Assembly (NCBI GenBank): GCA_003153575.1
Contig: PLZW01000001.1
Coordinates: 314,265-378,264 of the forward strand
DNA: 64,000 bases
Direction of reading: 5' to 3'
From: Acidimicrobiaceae bacterium
Lineage (GTDB): Bacteria > Actinomycetota > Acidimicrobiia > Acidimicrobiales > RAAP-2
The stretch's first letter is position 1. Each line of letters begins with the position of its first letter. The notes below the pieces were generated by a model. That model saw only the letters and a program-made list of their open reading frames with translations, had not been told where the DNA came from and ran no database searches. A program made the translations under genes and the position numbers. Shown in pieces: positions 50,445 through 58,938 of the stretch.

Positions 50445-51149
50445 ATGGCGAACCAGCTGGAGTACCCGTTCGGGACGATCAATGTCGGGACCGCCGGTAG
50501 GTGGCTGCACCTGGCCCCCGAGGACGACGGACGGGTGTGGATGCTCAACTTGATGAAGTACAAGGAGGTCGCCGACTACGGCGACGCCGCCGGACCGGCC
50601 ATCTCGGGCCGCGAGGCCGACGACATCTATGCGCCGACCGACGTGCTGGCCGACCTCGGGGCGACGGTCCCACTGTTCGGCGACGTCACCCGCCAGGTGG
50701 GCGATGACGTGGCCTGGGACCGGATCGCCATCGCCTGCTACCCGAGCCGGGCGTCGTTCTTCGCCATGCAGGACCGGGAGGACTTCCAGAAGCAGTACGT
50801 CCACAAGGAGGCCGGCATGGAGACGACCATCGTGATGGGATGCGTGCCCGTGTCGGCCGCCGAACCCGACGAGGCCTGTTCGGATCCGCTGGTGATGCGG
50901 GTGCGCAATTTCGCCGAAGGGCAGGCGCCCGGCCCCGACCCCGATGGGGTGACGCCGGTGGCGCGGTTCGACGTGGACGGCGTGATCCTCGGCGACAGGC
51001 GTACATGGGACGACGTGCGATTCGACCGGATGGACAACGTTGCCCTCGCCGCCCTCGCCCGCAGCGAAGGCGTGGTCGACCAGGTCATGGTGGTCATCGA
51101 CCCGCTGATCGAGGATCTCATTGCCTCGATCCGAACCTTCCGGGCCTGA
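50445..51149 (+). CDS. Uncharacterised protein with DUF1330-like part
   Basis: 234 residues from ATG 50445, AAGGAA upstream. Residues 30-130 (WMLNLMKYKEVADYGD, GREADDIYAPTDVLADLG, WDRIAIACYPSRASFFAMQDREDFQKQYVHKEAG) have the strand-helix arrangement and conserved spots of the DUF1330 dimeric alpha/beta-barrel fold. The C-terminal 90 residues, including VARFDVDGVILGDRRTWDD, are unfamiliar. No membrane segments. Its position between the TetR and the dehalogenase genes implies a role in the same pathway; function unknown. Confidence 0.7.
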   Translation: MANQLEYPFGTINVGTAGRWLHLAPEDDGRVWMLNLMKYKEVADYGDAAGPAISGREADDIYAPTDVLADLGATVPLFGDVTRQVGDDVAWDRIAIACYPSRASFFAMQDREDFQKQYVHKEAGMETTIVMGCVPVSAAEPDEACSDPLVMRVRNFAEGQAPGPDPDGVTPVARFDVDGVILGDRRTWDDVRFDRMDNVALAALARSEGVVDQVMVVIDPLIEDLIASIRTFRA

Positions 51150-51155
51150 TCGGTC

Positions 51156-52070
51156 ATGGAGATCCTGCGCACCCCGGACGAGCGATTCGAAGGGCTGACC
51201 GACTACGACTTCGCCCCCCACTACCGGCAGGTGACAGCCGGGGACGGGAGCGCACTCCGCCTCCACTTCCTGGACGAGGGTCCCCGTGACGCCGCTCCGG
51301 TCCTGCTGCTGCACGGCAATCCCGCCTGGTGCTACCTCTACCGCCACATGATCCCGGCACTGGTGGCCCGCGGCCACCGGGTGGTCGCCCTCGACCTCAT
51401 GGGGATGGGCCGGTCGGACAAGCCCGTCGACCAGGGCGTGTTCACCCTGGCCCAACACGTCGACTGGATGGGCCAGTGGCTGGTCGCCGAGGACCTGTCG
51501 GGCATCACGTTGTTCTGCCAGGACTGGGGCGGGACCGCCGGGCTCAATCTGCTGCCGCCCCACGGCGACCGGTTCGACCGGGTGGTGGCGTCCAATACCG
51601 GCCTCCCAGTAGGGAAGGGTATGAACAAGTTCCTCGAGGACTGGCTGGCCTTCAGCCAGTCGGTGGACGTGCTGCCCGTAGGTGCCCTCCTCCAGGGAGG
51701 CACCACCCGCCAGCTGACCCCCGGGGAGGTGGCCGCTTACGAGGCGCCCTACCCCGACGGGTCCTACCAGGCGAGTGCCAAGCGGTTCCCGATGCTCATC
51801 CCGGTCCAGCCCGACAACCCGGGGGTTCCCCAGGCCGTGGCGACCTGGTCCTATCTCGAGACGTTCCAGAAGCCCTTCCTCACCGTCTTCGGCGACCAGG
51901 ACCCCGTGGCCTACAAGGCCGGTGCGCACCGGCCGTTCCAGACGCGCATCCCGGGGGCCCTTGGCCAGCCGCACCGGGTGCTCGAGGGCGCGAGCCACTT
52001 CATCCAGGAGGACGCCCCCGACGAGTTGGTGGCCATCATCGACGCCTTCGTCCGCGCCGACCCGGCCTGA
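51156..52070 (+). CDS. Haloalkane dehalogenase-like alpha/beta hydrolase
   Basis: 304 residues. HGNPAWCYLYRHMIP (53-67) is the typical oxyanion and halide region, the nucleophile elbow is QDWGG with Asp123, an acid Asp lies in GDQDP (247-249) and His281 in GASHFIQED. Asp instead of Ser as nucleophile, with the following Trp124 as a halide contact, separates this from ordinary esterases and fits haloalkane dehalogenases. The natural substrate may be an organohalide or, in some members, an ester or epoxide. It starts 6 bases after the previous gene. Confidence 0.85.
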   Translation: MEILRTPDERFEGLTDYDFAPHYRQVTAGDGSALRLHFLDEGPRDAAPVLLLHGNPAWCYLYRHMIPALVARGHRVVALDLMGMGRSDKPVDQGVFTLAQHVDWMGQWLVAEDLSGITLFCQDWGGTAGLNLLPPHGDRFDRVVASNTGLPVGKGMNKFLEDWLAFSQSVDVLPVGALLQGGTTRQLTPGEVAAYEAPYPDGSYQASAKRFPMLIPVQPDNPGVPQAVATWSYLETFQKPFLTVFGDQDPVAYKAGAHRPFQTRIPGALGQPHRVLEGASHFIQEDAPDELVAIIDAFVRADPA

Positions 52071-52076
52071 CCGGGA

Positions 52077-52097
52077 CCGGGCCGCGCTCTGGCCCGG
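52077..52097 (+). terminator. Hairpin after the dehalogenase gene
   Basis: CCGGGCC-gcgctct-GGCCCGG is a perfect 7-bp stem with a 7-base loop, directly downstream of the dehalogenase stop. It may partly end transcription before the phosphotriesterase-like gene. No T-run. Confidence 0.5.
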
Positions 52098-52163
52098 ACG
52101 GTACGATCGGCCACGCCGCCGGCCCGTCCGCCGGAGCCACGGCGCCACCTGAAGGGGACCGAA

Positions 52164-53144
52164 ATGCCCACCGTCGAGACCGTTCGCGGCCCGGTCGACA
52201 CCGCCCAGCTGGGGCGGACCTACATGCACGAGCACATCTTCGTACTGTCTCCGGACGTCCAGCAGAACTTTCCTGAGCACTGGGGCGACGAGGAGGCCAG
52301 GGTGGCCGACGCCGTGGCCAAGCTCAACGCACTGGCGGCGAGCGGGGTGCACACCATCGTCGACCCGACCGTGATCGGACTCGGCCGCTACATCCCGCGG
52401 ATCCAGCGAGTGGCCGAACAGGTGCCCGACCTCAACATCGTGGTGGCCACGGGTTGCTACACGTACCACGACGTGCCGTTCTTCTTCCACCACCGGACCC
52501 CGGCCATCGGCGCTCTCCTGGGACGGGACGAGCCGGAGCCCATGGTGCCGATGTTCATCGGCGACATCACCGAGGGAATTGCCGGCACGGGGGTGCGGGC
52601 CGGCATGCTGAAGTGCGCCGTCGACGAGGCCGGCCTCACTGAAGGCGTCGAGCGGGTGATGCGGGCCGTGGCCCGTGCCCACCTGGCCACCGGCTGCCCG
52701 ATCACCGTCCACACCCACCCCGGCACCCAGCGGGGCCTCGACGTCCAGCGGGTGATGGCCGAGGAGGGCGTCGAACCCGGCCGGGTGGTGCTCGGCCACA
52801 GCGGCGACAGCACCGACGTCGAGCACCTGTCCGCACTGGCCGGGGCGGGCTTCTGGCTGGGCATGGACCGCTTCGGCATCAACCTGCAGACCTCGTTCGA
52901 GGCCCGGGCCGACACGGTGGTCGAGCTGTGCCGACGCGGCCTGGCCGACCGGATGGTGCTGGCCCACGACGCCGCCTGCTACATCGACTGGGTCGACCCC
53001 GACGTGCTGCCGTTGCTCCCGCAGTGGCACTATCTCCACATCGAGCAGGAGGTCCTGCCGTACCTGCGCGACCACGGCGTGACCGAGCAGCAGATCACCA
53101 CCATGCTGGTCGACAACCCGCGTCGGATCTTCGAAGGGGGCTGA
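52164..53144 (+). CDS. Phosphotriesterase-like protein (probable lactonase)
   Basis: 326 residues from ATG 52164. The metal ligands are H22 and H24 (MHEHIF), K150 (GMLKCAVDE), H183 (TVHTHPG), H212 (GHSGD) and D269 (LAHDAAC), as in the PTE/PLL amidohydrolase family. Bacterial members of this group often open lactones rather than hydrolyse phosphotriesters. It lies 94 bases downstream of the dehalogenase gene. Dehalogenation followed by dehydrogenation and lactone opening would be a coherent pathway, but it is not proven. Confidence 0.87.
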   Translation: MPTVETVRGPVDTAQLGRTYMHEHIFVLSPDVQQNFPEHWGDEEARVADAVAKLNALAASGVHTIVDPTVIGLGRYIPRIQRVAEQVPDLNIVVATGCYTYHDVPFFFHHRTPAIGALLGRDEPEPMVPMFIGDITEGIAGTGVRAGMLKCAVDEAGLTEGVERVMRAVARAHLATGCPITVHTHPGTQRGLDVQRVMAEEGVEPGRVVLGHSGDSTDVEHLSALAGAGFWLGMDRFGINLQTSFEARADTVVELCRRGLADRMVLAHDAACYIDWVDPDVLPLLPQWHYLHIEQEVLPYLRDHGVTEQQITTMLVDNPRRIFEGG

Positions 53145-53173
53145 CCCGGCCGGGCGCGTAGCCGTACGGTCAG
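53141..53173. terminator. Hairpin containing the stops of two convergent genes
   Basis: CTGACC (53141-53146) pairs with GGTCAG (53168-53173) around a GC-rich loop; both TGA stops are inside the stem. A bidirectional terminator is plausible. Confidence 0.4.
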
Positions 53174-54465
53174 GGGGTGAGGGTGGCCACGTCGCCGGGC
53201 CGGCCGCAGGTGGTGGGCGCCGGTGTGCCGGCCAGCCGGGCATCCATCCACGACACGATGGTGGGGGCGGCCAGGAAGACGACGGTGCCGTGGGTGGCGC
53301 CCTTCACGTGCAGGTACTGGATCGTGTCCCCGATCGGGCAGGCCTTCGTGGTCACGTAGGTGTCGGTCAGCGGGGGGGGTACGGTGCCGTCGGCGGTGCC
53401 CTGGACGACGAGCATCGGCACCGGCGTGCGGACGGACCCGGGGTCGTTGGCCCGGGCGTGGGCCAGCACATTGGGGTCGGACGAGGCGCCCGGGGTGAAG
53501 ATTTCGGCAGGTGTCACGTGGTGGGTGACGATGGCTCGGGCCACCTGATCGGAACAGCCCTTGGTGACCTCGCTGGCGGCGAAGGCGGCCCCGGCCGGGG
53601 TGAAGACGGACGACTCGGGCAGGTCGGTGTAGGTCTGTGTCCAGGCGTAGGACGTCGGGATGCTGTAGGGCAGGAACTGGGCGCCGATCGGGGTGCCGAC
53701 GATCGAGATCAGGGTGCTGAGTCCGGTGGCCGGGGCGGCGGCCACCACGCCGATCACGTGGAGGTCGGGCGCGTAGGTGGGCGCCATCTCGGCGGCAAAG
53801 AGGGCCGCGTGCCCGCCCTGGGAGTGGCCGTAGACGATCACCGTGTCGGCTGTCCGCAGCCCGGGCAGTTGGCGGGTGGCCCGGGTGGCGTCGAGTACGG
53901 ATCGTCCCTCGCTCGAACCGAGCAGGTAGGGGTGGACGCCGTCGGCAACGCCCAGACCCTGGTAGTCGGCGGCCGACACCACGAAGCCGGCTGCCAGGTA
54001 GCGGTTGAGTGCCGGGATCAGGTACGGCCCGGTGCCACCGCCCGAGGAGGTGAAGAGTGACGGGGCACAGGGGGCGGCGAACCCCGAGGTGCCGTGGGCC
54101 CAGGCGATCACCGGGTAGCCACTGGCCGGGGGGGCGCTCGCCGGAGCGATGACGTAGCCGGACTCGGCGACGTCGGCCCCGTAGATGGTGGTCGAGTGGT
54201 AGAGGATCCGCCAAATGGTGGCTCCCGCCGGCACTCCCAAAAAGCTGGAGACCTTGACCGAACGGATCAAGGTGCCGGGGGCGGCGGCCGGCAGCGGCGA
54301 CGGCGGGGTGTAGAAGTCGGGGATGGCCGATGCCGATCCGGTGGTGGTGGTGGTGCTCGAGGCGGCCGACGAACCGCAGGCGCCGAGCCCGGCCGCCAGG
54401 GCCACCGTGGCCACGACGACCGCGGTCCACCGTGCCACGCTCCGTCCCCCGGCCCACGTTGCCAT
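53170..54465 (-). CDS. Secretory-lipase-like lipoprotein
   Basis: 431 residues. A lipoprotein signal (VALAAGLGACGSS, Cys near 30) precedes a Thr-rich linker. The alpha/beta hydrolase core has VIAWAHGTSGFAAPCAPSL, YGHSQGGHAALFAAEMAP (Ser) and a His in KGATHGTVVF. The arrangement agrees with the secreted lipase family (LIP, PF03583-type) of actinobacteria, which hydrolyses acylglycerols outside the cell. Divergent to the third repeat protein. Confidence 0.83.
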   Translation of the reverse strand: MATWAGGRSVARWTAVVVATVALAAGLGACGSSAASSTTTTTGSASAIPDFYTPPSPLPAAAPGTLIRSVKVSSFLGVPAGATIWRILYHSTTIYGADVAESGYVIAPASAPPASGYPVIAWAHGTSGFAAPCAPSLFTSSGGGTGPYLIPALNRYLAAGFVVSAADYQGLGVADGVHPYLLGSSEGRSVLDATRATRQLPGLRTADTVIVYGHSQGGHAALFAAEMAPTYAPDLHVIGVVAAAPATGLSTLISIVGTPIGAQFLPYSIPTSYAWTQTYTDLPESSVFTPAGAAFAASEVTKGCSDQVARAIVTHHVTPAEIFTPGASSDPNVLAHARANDPGSVRTPVPMLVVQGTADGTVPPPLTDTYVTTKACPIGDTIQYLHVKGATHGTVVFLAAPTIVSWMDARLAGTPAPTTCGRPGDVATLTP

Positions 54466-54638
54466 CGGTCCTCCCCGGTCCGTTCCCGATCGACGCTACC
54501 GCGCCGCACGGCGTCCGCCGGGACTGGCGACGACAGTTCGACGCACAGGGCGCCGGTCGGATCGGGACTTCCGACCCTGCACCGTGCCCCATGCCCCGGA
54601 TGACACTGGCAGTGGGGGTGGCCGATCGGAGGTGGACC

Positions 54639-55646
54639 GTGCAACATCGGAGGACGGGACGCAGGGGTTCGCGGTGCGGATCGTGGACCCACCGATCGAC
54701 AACGGTCGGCCGGGCGTCGGCAATGGCCGCCCTGGTGGTGATTTCCGTCGTGCCGTTGGCCACCCCGGGTCCGTCCGGTGCCACGGGCTCGCCCCGCCTG
54801 GCCCAGTCGGGCTACCGCCTGGTCGGGGGCGACGGGGGCATCTTCACCTACGGTGCCCCGTTCACCGGGTCGGCGGCGGCCGATCCCACGATGTGCCCGC
54901 CCGACACCATCGACCGGTCGATGCCGTTCGGGACCTGCCTGTCGATGGCCACCACGCCCACCGACCAGGGCTATTGGGTCCTCAATGCTTACACAGGTGC
55001 CGTCACCGCCTTCGGGGACGCCGTGTCCTTCGGCGACCGGACCGCGTCGAACACCGGAGGTGCCGACCTGTGGCCGACCTCGGTGGCCATCACGCCGACG
55101 TGGGACGGCAGGGGCTACTGGATCCTGAATGCGAGCCTCAGCGGGCTCGGGACCGTCCAAGCCTTCGGTGACGCCGTTGCCTACGGGGACCAGTCCACCA
55201 TCGGCCTGACCGGCGGTCCCAACGGGAGGCCGGTGGGGATGGTGGCGACGGGCGATGGCAAGGGCTACTGGATCGTCGACTCGGACGGCGGGGTCTTCGC
55301 CTTCGGTGACGCCGTCTTCTGTGGATCGATGGGAGGCAAGCCGCTCAACGCGCCGGTGGTGGGCATGGCCCGGGCCCCGGGTGCCGCCGGCTACTGGCTG
55401 GTGGCCGCCGACGGCGGGGTCTTCGCCTTCGGCGCGGCCGCCTACGGCGGCTCGATGGCCGGGACCCACCTCGTTTCCCCGGTGGTCGGGATGGCCGCCG
55501 AGCCTTTCGGTGCCGGCTACTGGCTGGCCGGCAGCGACGGCGGGGTCTTCGCCTTGGGCGGCGCCCCGTTCCTCGGGTCGGCGGCGGGGGAGGTGCTGCA
55601 CCAGCCCATCTTCGGGATCAGCGCGGCGGCGCCCGCCCCGATCTGA
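54639..55646 (+). CDS. Secreted repeat protein without catalytic domain
   Basis: 335 residues from GTG 54639, chosen because GGAGG lies at 54628-54632; ATG 54600 and 54591 are also in frame but lack ribosome sites. A basic N-region (RRTGRRGSR) and hydrophobic helix AALVVISVVPLAT form a signal peptide. The rest is repeat sequence (GYxLVGGDGG, GYWVLNA, GYWILNA, GYWIVDSDGGVFAFGD, GYWLVAADGGVFAFG, GYWLAGSDGGVFALGG). Unlike its two paralogues it has no C-terminal enzyme domain, so it may be only a surface-binding protein. Confidence 0.75.
   Translation: MQHRRTGRRGSRCGSWTHRSTTVGRASAMAALVVISVVPLATPGPSGATGSPRLAQSGYRLVGGDGGIFTYGAPFTGSAAADPTMCPPDTIDRSMPFGTCLSMATTPTDQGYWVLNAYTGAVTAFGDAVSFGDRTASNTGGADLWPTSVAITPTWDGRGYWILNASLSGLGTVQAFGDAVAYGDQSTIGLTGGPNGRPVGMVATGDGKGYWIVDSDGGVFAFGDAVFCGSMGGKPLNAPVVGMARAPGAAGYWLVAADGGVFAFGAAAYGGSMAGTHLVSPVVGMAAEPFGAGYWLAGSDGGVFALGGAPFLGSAAGEVLHQPIFGISAAAPAPI
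54810..55625 (+). repeat. GYW-type repeats of the third repeat protein
   Basis: Six repeat units, the last three exactly 42 residues apart (GYW beginning at base 55263 for the first of these). The first three are more diverged and longer, including Cys-bearing inserts. These are coding repeats. Confidence 0.75.
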
Positions 55647-55675
55647 ACCGATCTCCGAACCCGGCCCTCGGGCGC

Positions 55676-55702
55676 GACGACCCCTGTCCCGGAGGGGGCG
55701 TC
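55676..55702. terminator. Stem-loop between convergent genes
   Basis: GACG-a-CCCCT-gtcccgg-AGGGG-g-CGTC is a 9-bp stem with one A opposite G mismatch and a 7-base loop, directly between the convergent repeat-protein and hydrolase genes. No T-run. Confidence 0.55.
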
Positions 55703-56585
55703 AGGCGACCCGGTCGCGCAGCGCCGCTTGGCGGGCGCACAGTTCGGGGAGCACGGCGGCCGGAAGGTCGTGACCCATCCCTTCGACGACCCATAGGTCG
55801 GCGCCAGGAACGGCCGCGGCCGTCGCCTCGCCACCCGGCAAGGTGACGAGCGGGTCGGCCGCCCCGTGGACGACCAGGGTCGGGACGCGCACTCCGGCCA
55901 GGGCGACCGTGCGGTCGGGAGAGGTCAGGATGGCCGCCAGCTGGCGCCCGGCGCCGGCCGGGTGGTGGCCCCGATCGAAGTGCTGCTCGGCCCGGGCCCG
56001 CATCCCCGCCTCGTCGAACGGGAACGCGGGGGAGGCGATGATCCGGGATCCGGCGAGCGACTGCTCGATGGCCGCGTCGCGTTCCATGACCGGTGCGACC
56101 AGGAGGGCGGCCATGGCCTCGGGGGTGGGCGGCCCGGCCGCCGGACCGGGTGTCGACATGATCGAGGTCAGGCTGCGGGTGCGGCTCGGGAAGTCGATGG
56201 CGAACTGCTGGGCGATCATCCCGCCCATCGACACGCCGAGCACGTGGGCGTCGTCGATCCCGAGCGCGTCGAGCAGACCGGCGGCGTCGGCCGCCATGTC
56301 AGCCAGGTGGTAGGGGACGGGCGCCGCCGGGTCGGCCATGAGGGCGCCGATGTCGGGCACTCCGGCCTCGTCGAGCCACGTCGACTCGCCCACGTCGCGG
56401 TTGTCGAAGGTGACGACGTAGAAGCCGGCGTCGACGAGGCCGTCGACGAAGGCCGGTGGGAAGTCGGTCATCTGGGCGCCCAGCCCGTGGATGGCCAGCA
56501 GGGGGGGCGCGGACGCATCCCCGTAGGTGGCGTAGGCGATCTTGATGCCGTTGGCGGCGGCGGTGTTGACGGCGGTCATCGGCAT
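55701..56585 (-). CDS. Alpha/beta hydrolase (RdmC/aclacinomycin esterase-like)
   Basis: 294 residues. AIHGLGAQMTDFPPAFVDGLVDAGFYVVTFDNRDVGEST is the usual N-terminal core, GVSMGGMIAQQFAI the nucleophile elbow with Ser, and GMGHDLPAAVLP the His. The pattern is that of the RdmC methylesterase/haloperoxidase-like branch. It probably hydrolyses an ester; substrate unknown. It is divergent to the SDR gene, with 94 bases between. Confidence 0.85.
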   Translation of the reverse strand: MPMTAVNTAAANGIKIAYATYGDASAPPLLAIHGLGAQMTDFPPAFVDGLVDAGFYVVTFDNRDVGESTWLDEAGVPDIGALMADPAAPVPYHLADMAADAAGLLDALGIDDAHVLGVSMGGMIAQQFAIDFPSRTRSLTSIMSTPGPAAGPPTPEAMAALLVAPVMERDAAIEQSLAGSRIIASPAFPFDEAGMRARAEQHFDRGHHPAGAGRQLAAILTSPDRTVALAGVRVPTLVVHGAADPLVTLPGGEATAAAVPGADLWVVEGMGHDLPAAVLPELCARQAALRDRVA

Positions 56586-56679
56586 CTCCTCGTCCGGGGT
56601 TCCGGTGCTGCGAGCACGCTACTGCGACAATGGGCGCGACGACGGGTGGACCGCCCGGTCCGACCGACGGGGGAGGGAC

Positions 56680-57555
56680 ATGACGACGGAGTCCGAACGG
56701 GGCATCGCATTGGTGACCGGAGCCAGCCGGGGGATCGGCAAGGCTATCGCCGTGCACCTGGCCCGTGCCGGGTACGACGTGGCCATCGGGGCCCGCACCC
56801 TCCACGATGGTGAGGTTCGTGAGCACTCCTCGACAGTGTCCGCCTCCAACACCTCACCTCTCCCCGGCTCGCTGGAGTCGACCGCATCGCTGGTCGTCGC
56901 CGAAGGGAGGCGGGCCCTGCCCGTCTACCTGGACCTGCTCGACCGCACCTCGCTGGGCTCGGCCGTGACCACGGTGCTCGAGCGGTGGGGTCGTATCGAC
57001 GTGCTGGTCAACAATGGGCGCTACGTCGGCCCCGGCCACATGGACCAGGTCCTGGACACCCCCGTCGAACTGCTCGACCGGCACCTCGAGGCCAACGTGA
57101 TGGCCCCGGTGGTGCTGGCCAAGCTCGTCCTGCCGGCCATGGTGGAGCGGGGGAGCGGCGTGGTCGTCAACCTCGCCTCGAGCTCGGGGACCATGGACCC
57201 CACGCTGCCGGCGGGCCGCGGCGGGTGGGGTCTCGGGTACGGGATGTCCAAAGGGGCCCTGCACCGGGTGGCAGGACTGCTGGCCGTCGAGCTCGGCGAA
57301 CGGGGAATCATGGCGTACAACTTGAGCCCGGGCTTCGTGGCCACCGAGCGCATCGCGCTCGACATGGCCGAGTTCGGCTTCGACGCGTCGCGCGGGGCGC
57401 CGCCCGACGTGGTGGGCGCGGTGGCCGCCTGGCTGGTCACCAGCCCCGAGGCCCGCGAGCGCAACGGCCAGTGGATCGAAGCCCAGGAAGTCTGCCGTGA
57501 CCTCGGCCTGCTCCCGGGCTGGCCACCCGACCGCACCCGGGCCACCGATGGCTGA
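56680..57555 (+). CDS. SDR-family oxidoreductase with unusual insertion
   Basis: 291 residues from ATG 56680 (GGGAGGG upstream). ALVTGASRGIGKAIAVHLARAG is the cofactor site; the usual NNAG is NNGR (VLVNNGRYVG), which is unusual. The catalytic part has SSSGTMD and YGMSKGALHR (Tyr-x-x-x-Lys). About 25 extra residues (REHSSTVSASNTSPLPGS) sit after strand 2, where most SDRs have a short turn. The first of a run with cyclase and SnoaL-like genes. Confidence 0.85.
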   Translation: MTTESERGIALVTGASRGIGKAIAVHLARAGYDVAIGARTLHDGEVREHSSTVSASNTSPLPGSLESTASLVVAEGRRALPVYLDLLDRTSLGSAVTTVLERWGRIDVLVNNGRYVGPGHMDQVLDTPVELLDRHLEANVMAPVVLAKLVLPAMVERGSGVVVNLASSSGTMDPTLPAGRGGWGLGYGMSKGALHRVAGLLAVELGERGIMAYNLSPGFVATERIALDMAEFGFDASRGAPPDVVGAVAAWLVTSPEARERNGQWIEAQEVCRDLGLLPGWPPDRTRATDG

Positions 57556-57586
57556 CACCCGGTGCCCCTACTGACAGGATGACCCC

Positions 57587-58522
57587 ATGGCCACCGAGTA
57601 CCCGATCCCGACCACCGAGGAGCTCGACGCCATGTTCACGTCGCTCCGCAACTGGTCGCGGTGGGGTGACGACGACCAGCGGGGCACGCTCAACTTCCTG
57701 ACCGACGAGTGCCGGACGGCGGCCGCCCACCTGGTCTCATGCGGCGAGTCGGTGAGCCTGGCCCACGACCTGGCCACCGAGCCAATGGCCGACCACCCGC
57801 ACCCGGTGCAGCACCACATGCTGGCCTCGGGGGACGCCCTCGACGCCAACGGGATCGACGGGTACGAGTCGGCGCGCGACCATCTTGCCCTCGATGTCCA
57901 CGGGCTGTGGACCACCCACGTCGACGCCCTCTCCCACATGTTCGTCCGCGGCCGCATGTACGGCGATCGGCCTGCGACCGAGGTGCGGAGCGACGGGGCC
58001 CGGGCCAACACCATCCTGACCCTGGCCGACGGGGTGGTCGGCCGCGGCGTGCTCCTCGACGTGGCCCGGACGCTCGGGTGCGACTACCTCGACACCGGCC
58101 AGGTGGTGACGGTCGCCGACCTCGAGGCGACCGAGGTGGCCCAGGGGGTTCGGGTGGGTTCGGGCGACATCCTCCTGGTGGCATGGGGACGCGAGGCCCG
58201 TCGCCGGGCGACCAGGGGATTCGACGGGTTCTCGGGGCTCCACGCCGAGTGCCTTCTGTGGCTGGCCGAACGGGAGGTGGCCGTGCTCGGAAGCGACGGG
58301 ATCTCCGACCCGATGCCGTTCGTGGGCACTCCGGATTGGCCCTTCCCCGTCCACCAGATCGGCATCGTGGCCATGGGCCTCCACCTGATCGACAACGTCC
58401 GCCTGGCGCCGCTGTCGCAACGGTGCGCCGAACTCGGCAGGTGGGAGTTTCTCTTCGCCATGGCACCGCTGCGGATCCCGAAGGGGACCGGCTGCCCGGT
58501 CAACCCGTTGGCCGTCCTGTGA
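57587..58522 (+). CDS. Cyclase-family (kynurenine-formamidase-like) hydrolase
   Basis: 311 residues from ATG 57587. HGLWTTHVDALSHMFVRGRMY contains the His-x-x-x-Asp metal motif (THVDALSH) of the cyclase/formamidase family; WGDDDQRGTLNF and GCDYLDTGQVVTVADLEA are also typical. Members hydrolyse amides or cyclic compounds in catabolic pathways. The stop overlaps the next gene by 4 bases (GTGA). Substrate unknown. Confidence 0.86.
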   Translation: MATEYPIPTTEELDAMFTSLRNWSRWGDDDQRGTLNFLTDECRTAAAHLVSCGESVSLAHDLATEPMADHPHPVQHHMLASGDALDANGIDGYESARDHLALDVHGLWTTHVDALSHMFVRGRMYGDRPATEVRSDGARANTILTLADGVVGRGVLLDVARTLGCDYLDTGQVVTVADLEATEVAQGVRVGSGDILLVAWGREARRRATRGFDGFSGLHAECLLWLAEREVAVLGSDGISDPMPFVGTPDWPFPVHQIGIVAMGLHLIDNVRLAPLSQRCAELGRWEFLFAMAPLRIPKGTGCPVNPLAVL

Positions 58523-58929
58523 GCGACCGCACCCCGACGGGCGACCACGACCAACTCCGGGAGCTGCTGCAGCGCTACGCCCGTGCAGCCGACGATCGGG
58601 ACGTCGCCGCGCTCGCCGCGCTCTTCCACCCCGAGGCCGAGGTGACCGGATCGAGGGGCACCCAGACGCTCGAGGAATGGCTGGTCGGGATGCGGGCACC
58701 GCGCGCCTTCCCCACCAGCATGCATGTGATCGGGGACCCACTCGTCGTGTTCGGGCCCGATCCCGACGAGGCGCACCTCGACACGTATGCGGTCGTGTAC
58801 CAGCTGAGCGAACCCTCCTCGGGCGGCGCCGACCTGACGCTCGGCATCCGCTATCTCGACGACGTGGTGCGCCTCGACGGGCGCTGGGTGGTACGTCACC
58901 GGACGGCCAGCACCCTCTGGATGCGGTAG
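58519..58929 (+). CDS. SnoaL-like/NTF2-fold protein
   Basis: 136 residues from GTG 58519, coupled to the cyclase stop. LRELLQRYARAADDRDVAALAALFHPEAEVTG opens the cone-shaped NTF2 fold, and RYLDDVVRLDGRWVVRHRTAS closes it. Family members are isomerases, dehydratases or hydrolases on small aromatic or steroid-like compounds. Probably acts in the same pathway as the cyclase. Confidence 0.83.
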   Translation: MSDRTPTGDHDQLRELLQRYARAADDRDVAALAALFHPEAEVTGSRGTQTLEEWLVGMRAPRAFPTSMHVIGDPLVVFGPDPDEAHLDTYAVVYQLSEPSSGGADLTLGIRYLDDVVRLDGRWVVRHRTASTLWMR

Positions 58930-58938
58930 CGACCTGCC

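Noticed and set aside
50295..53243. A 982-residue minus-strand open frame
   Set aside because: It lies opposite the dehalogenase and PTE-like genes, has no domain and is explained by high GC.
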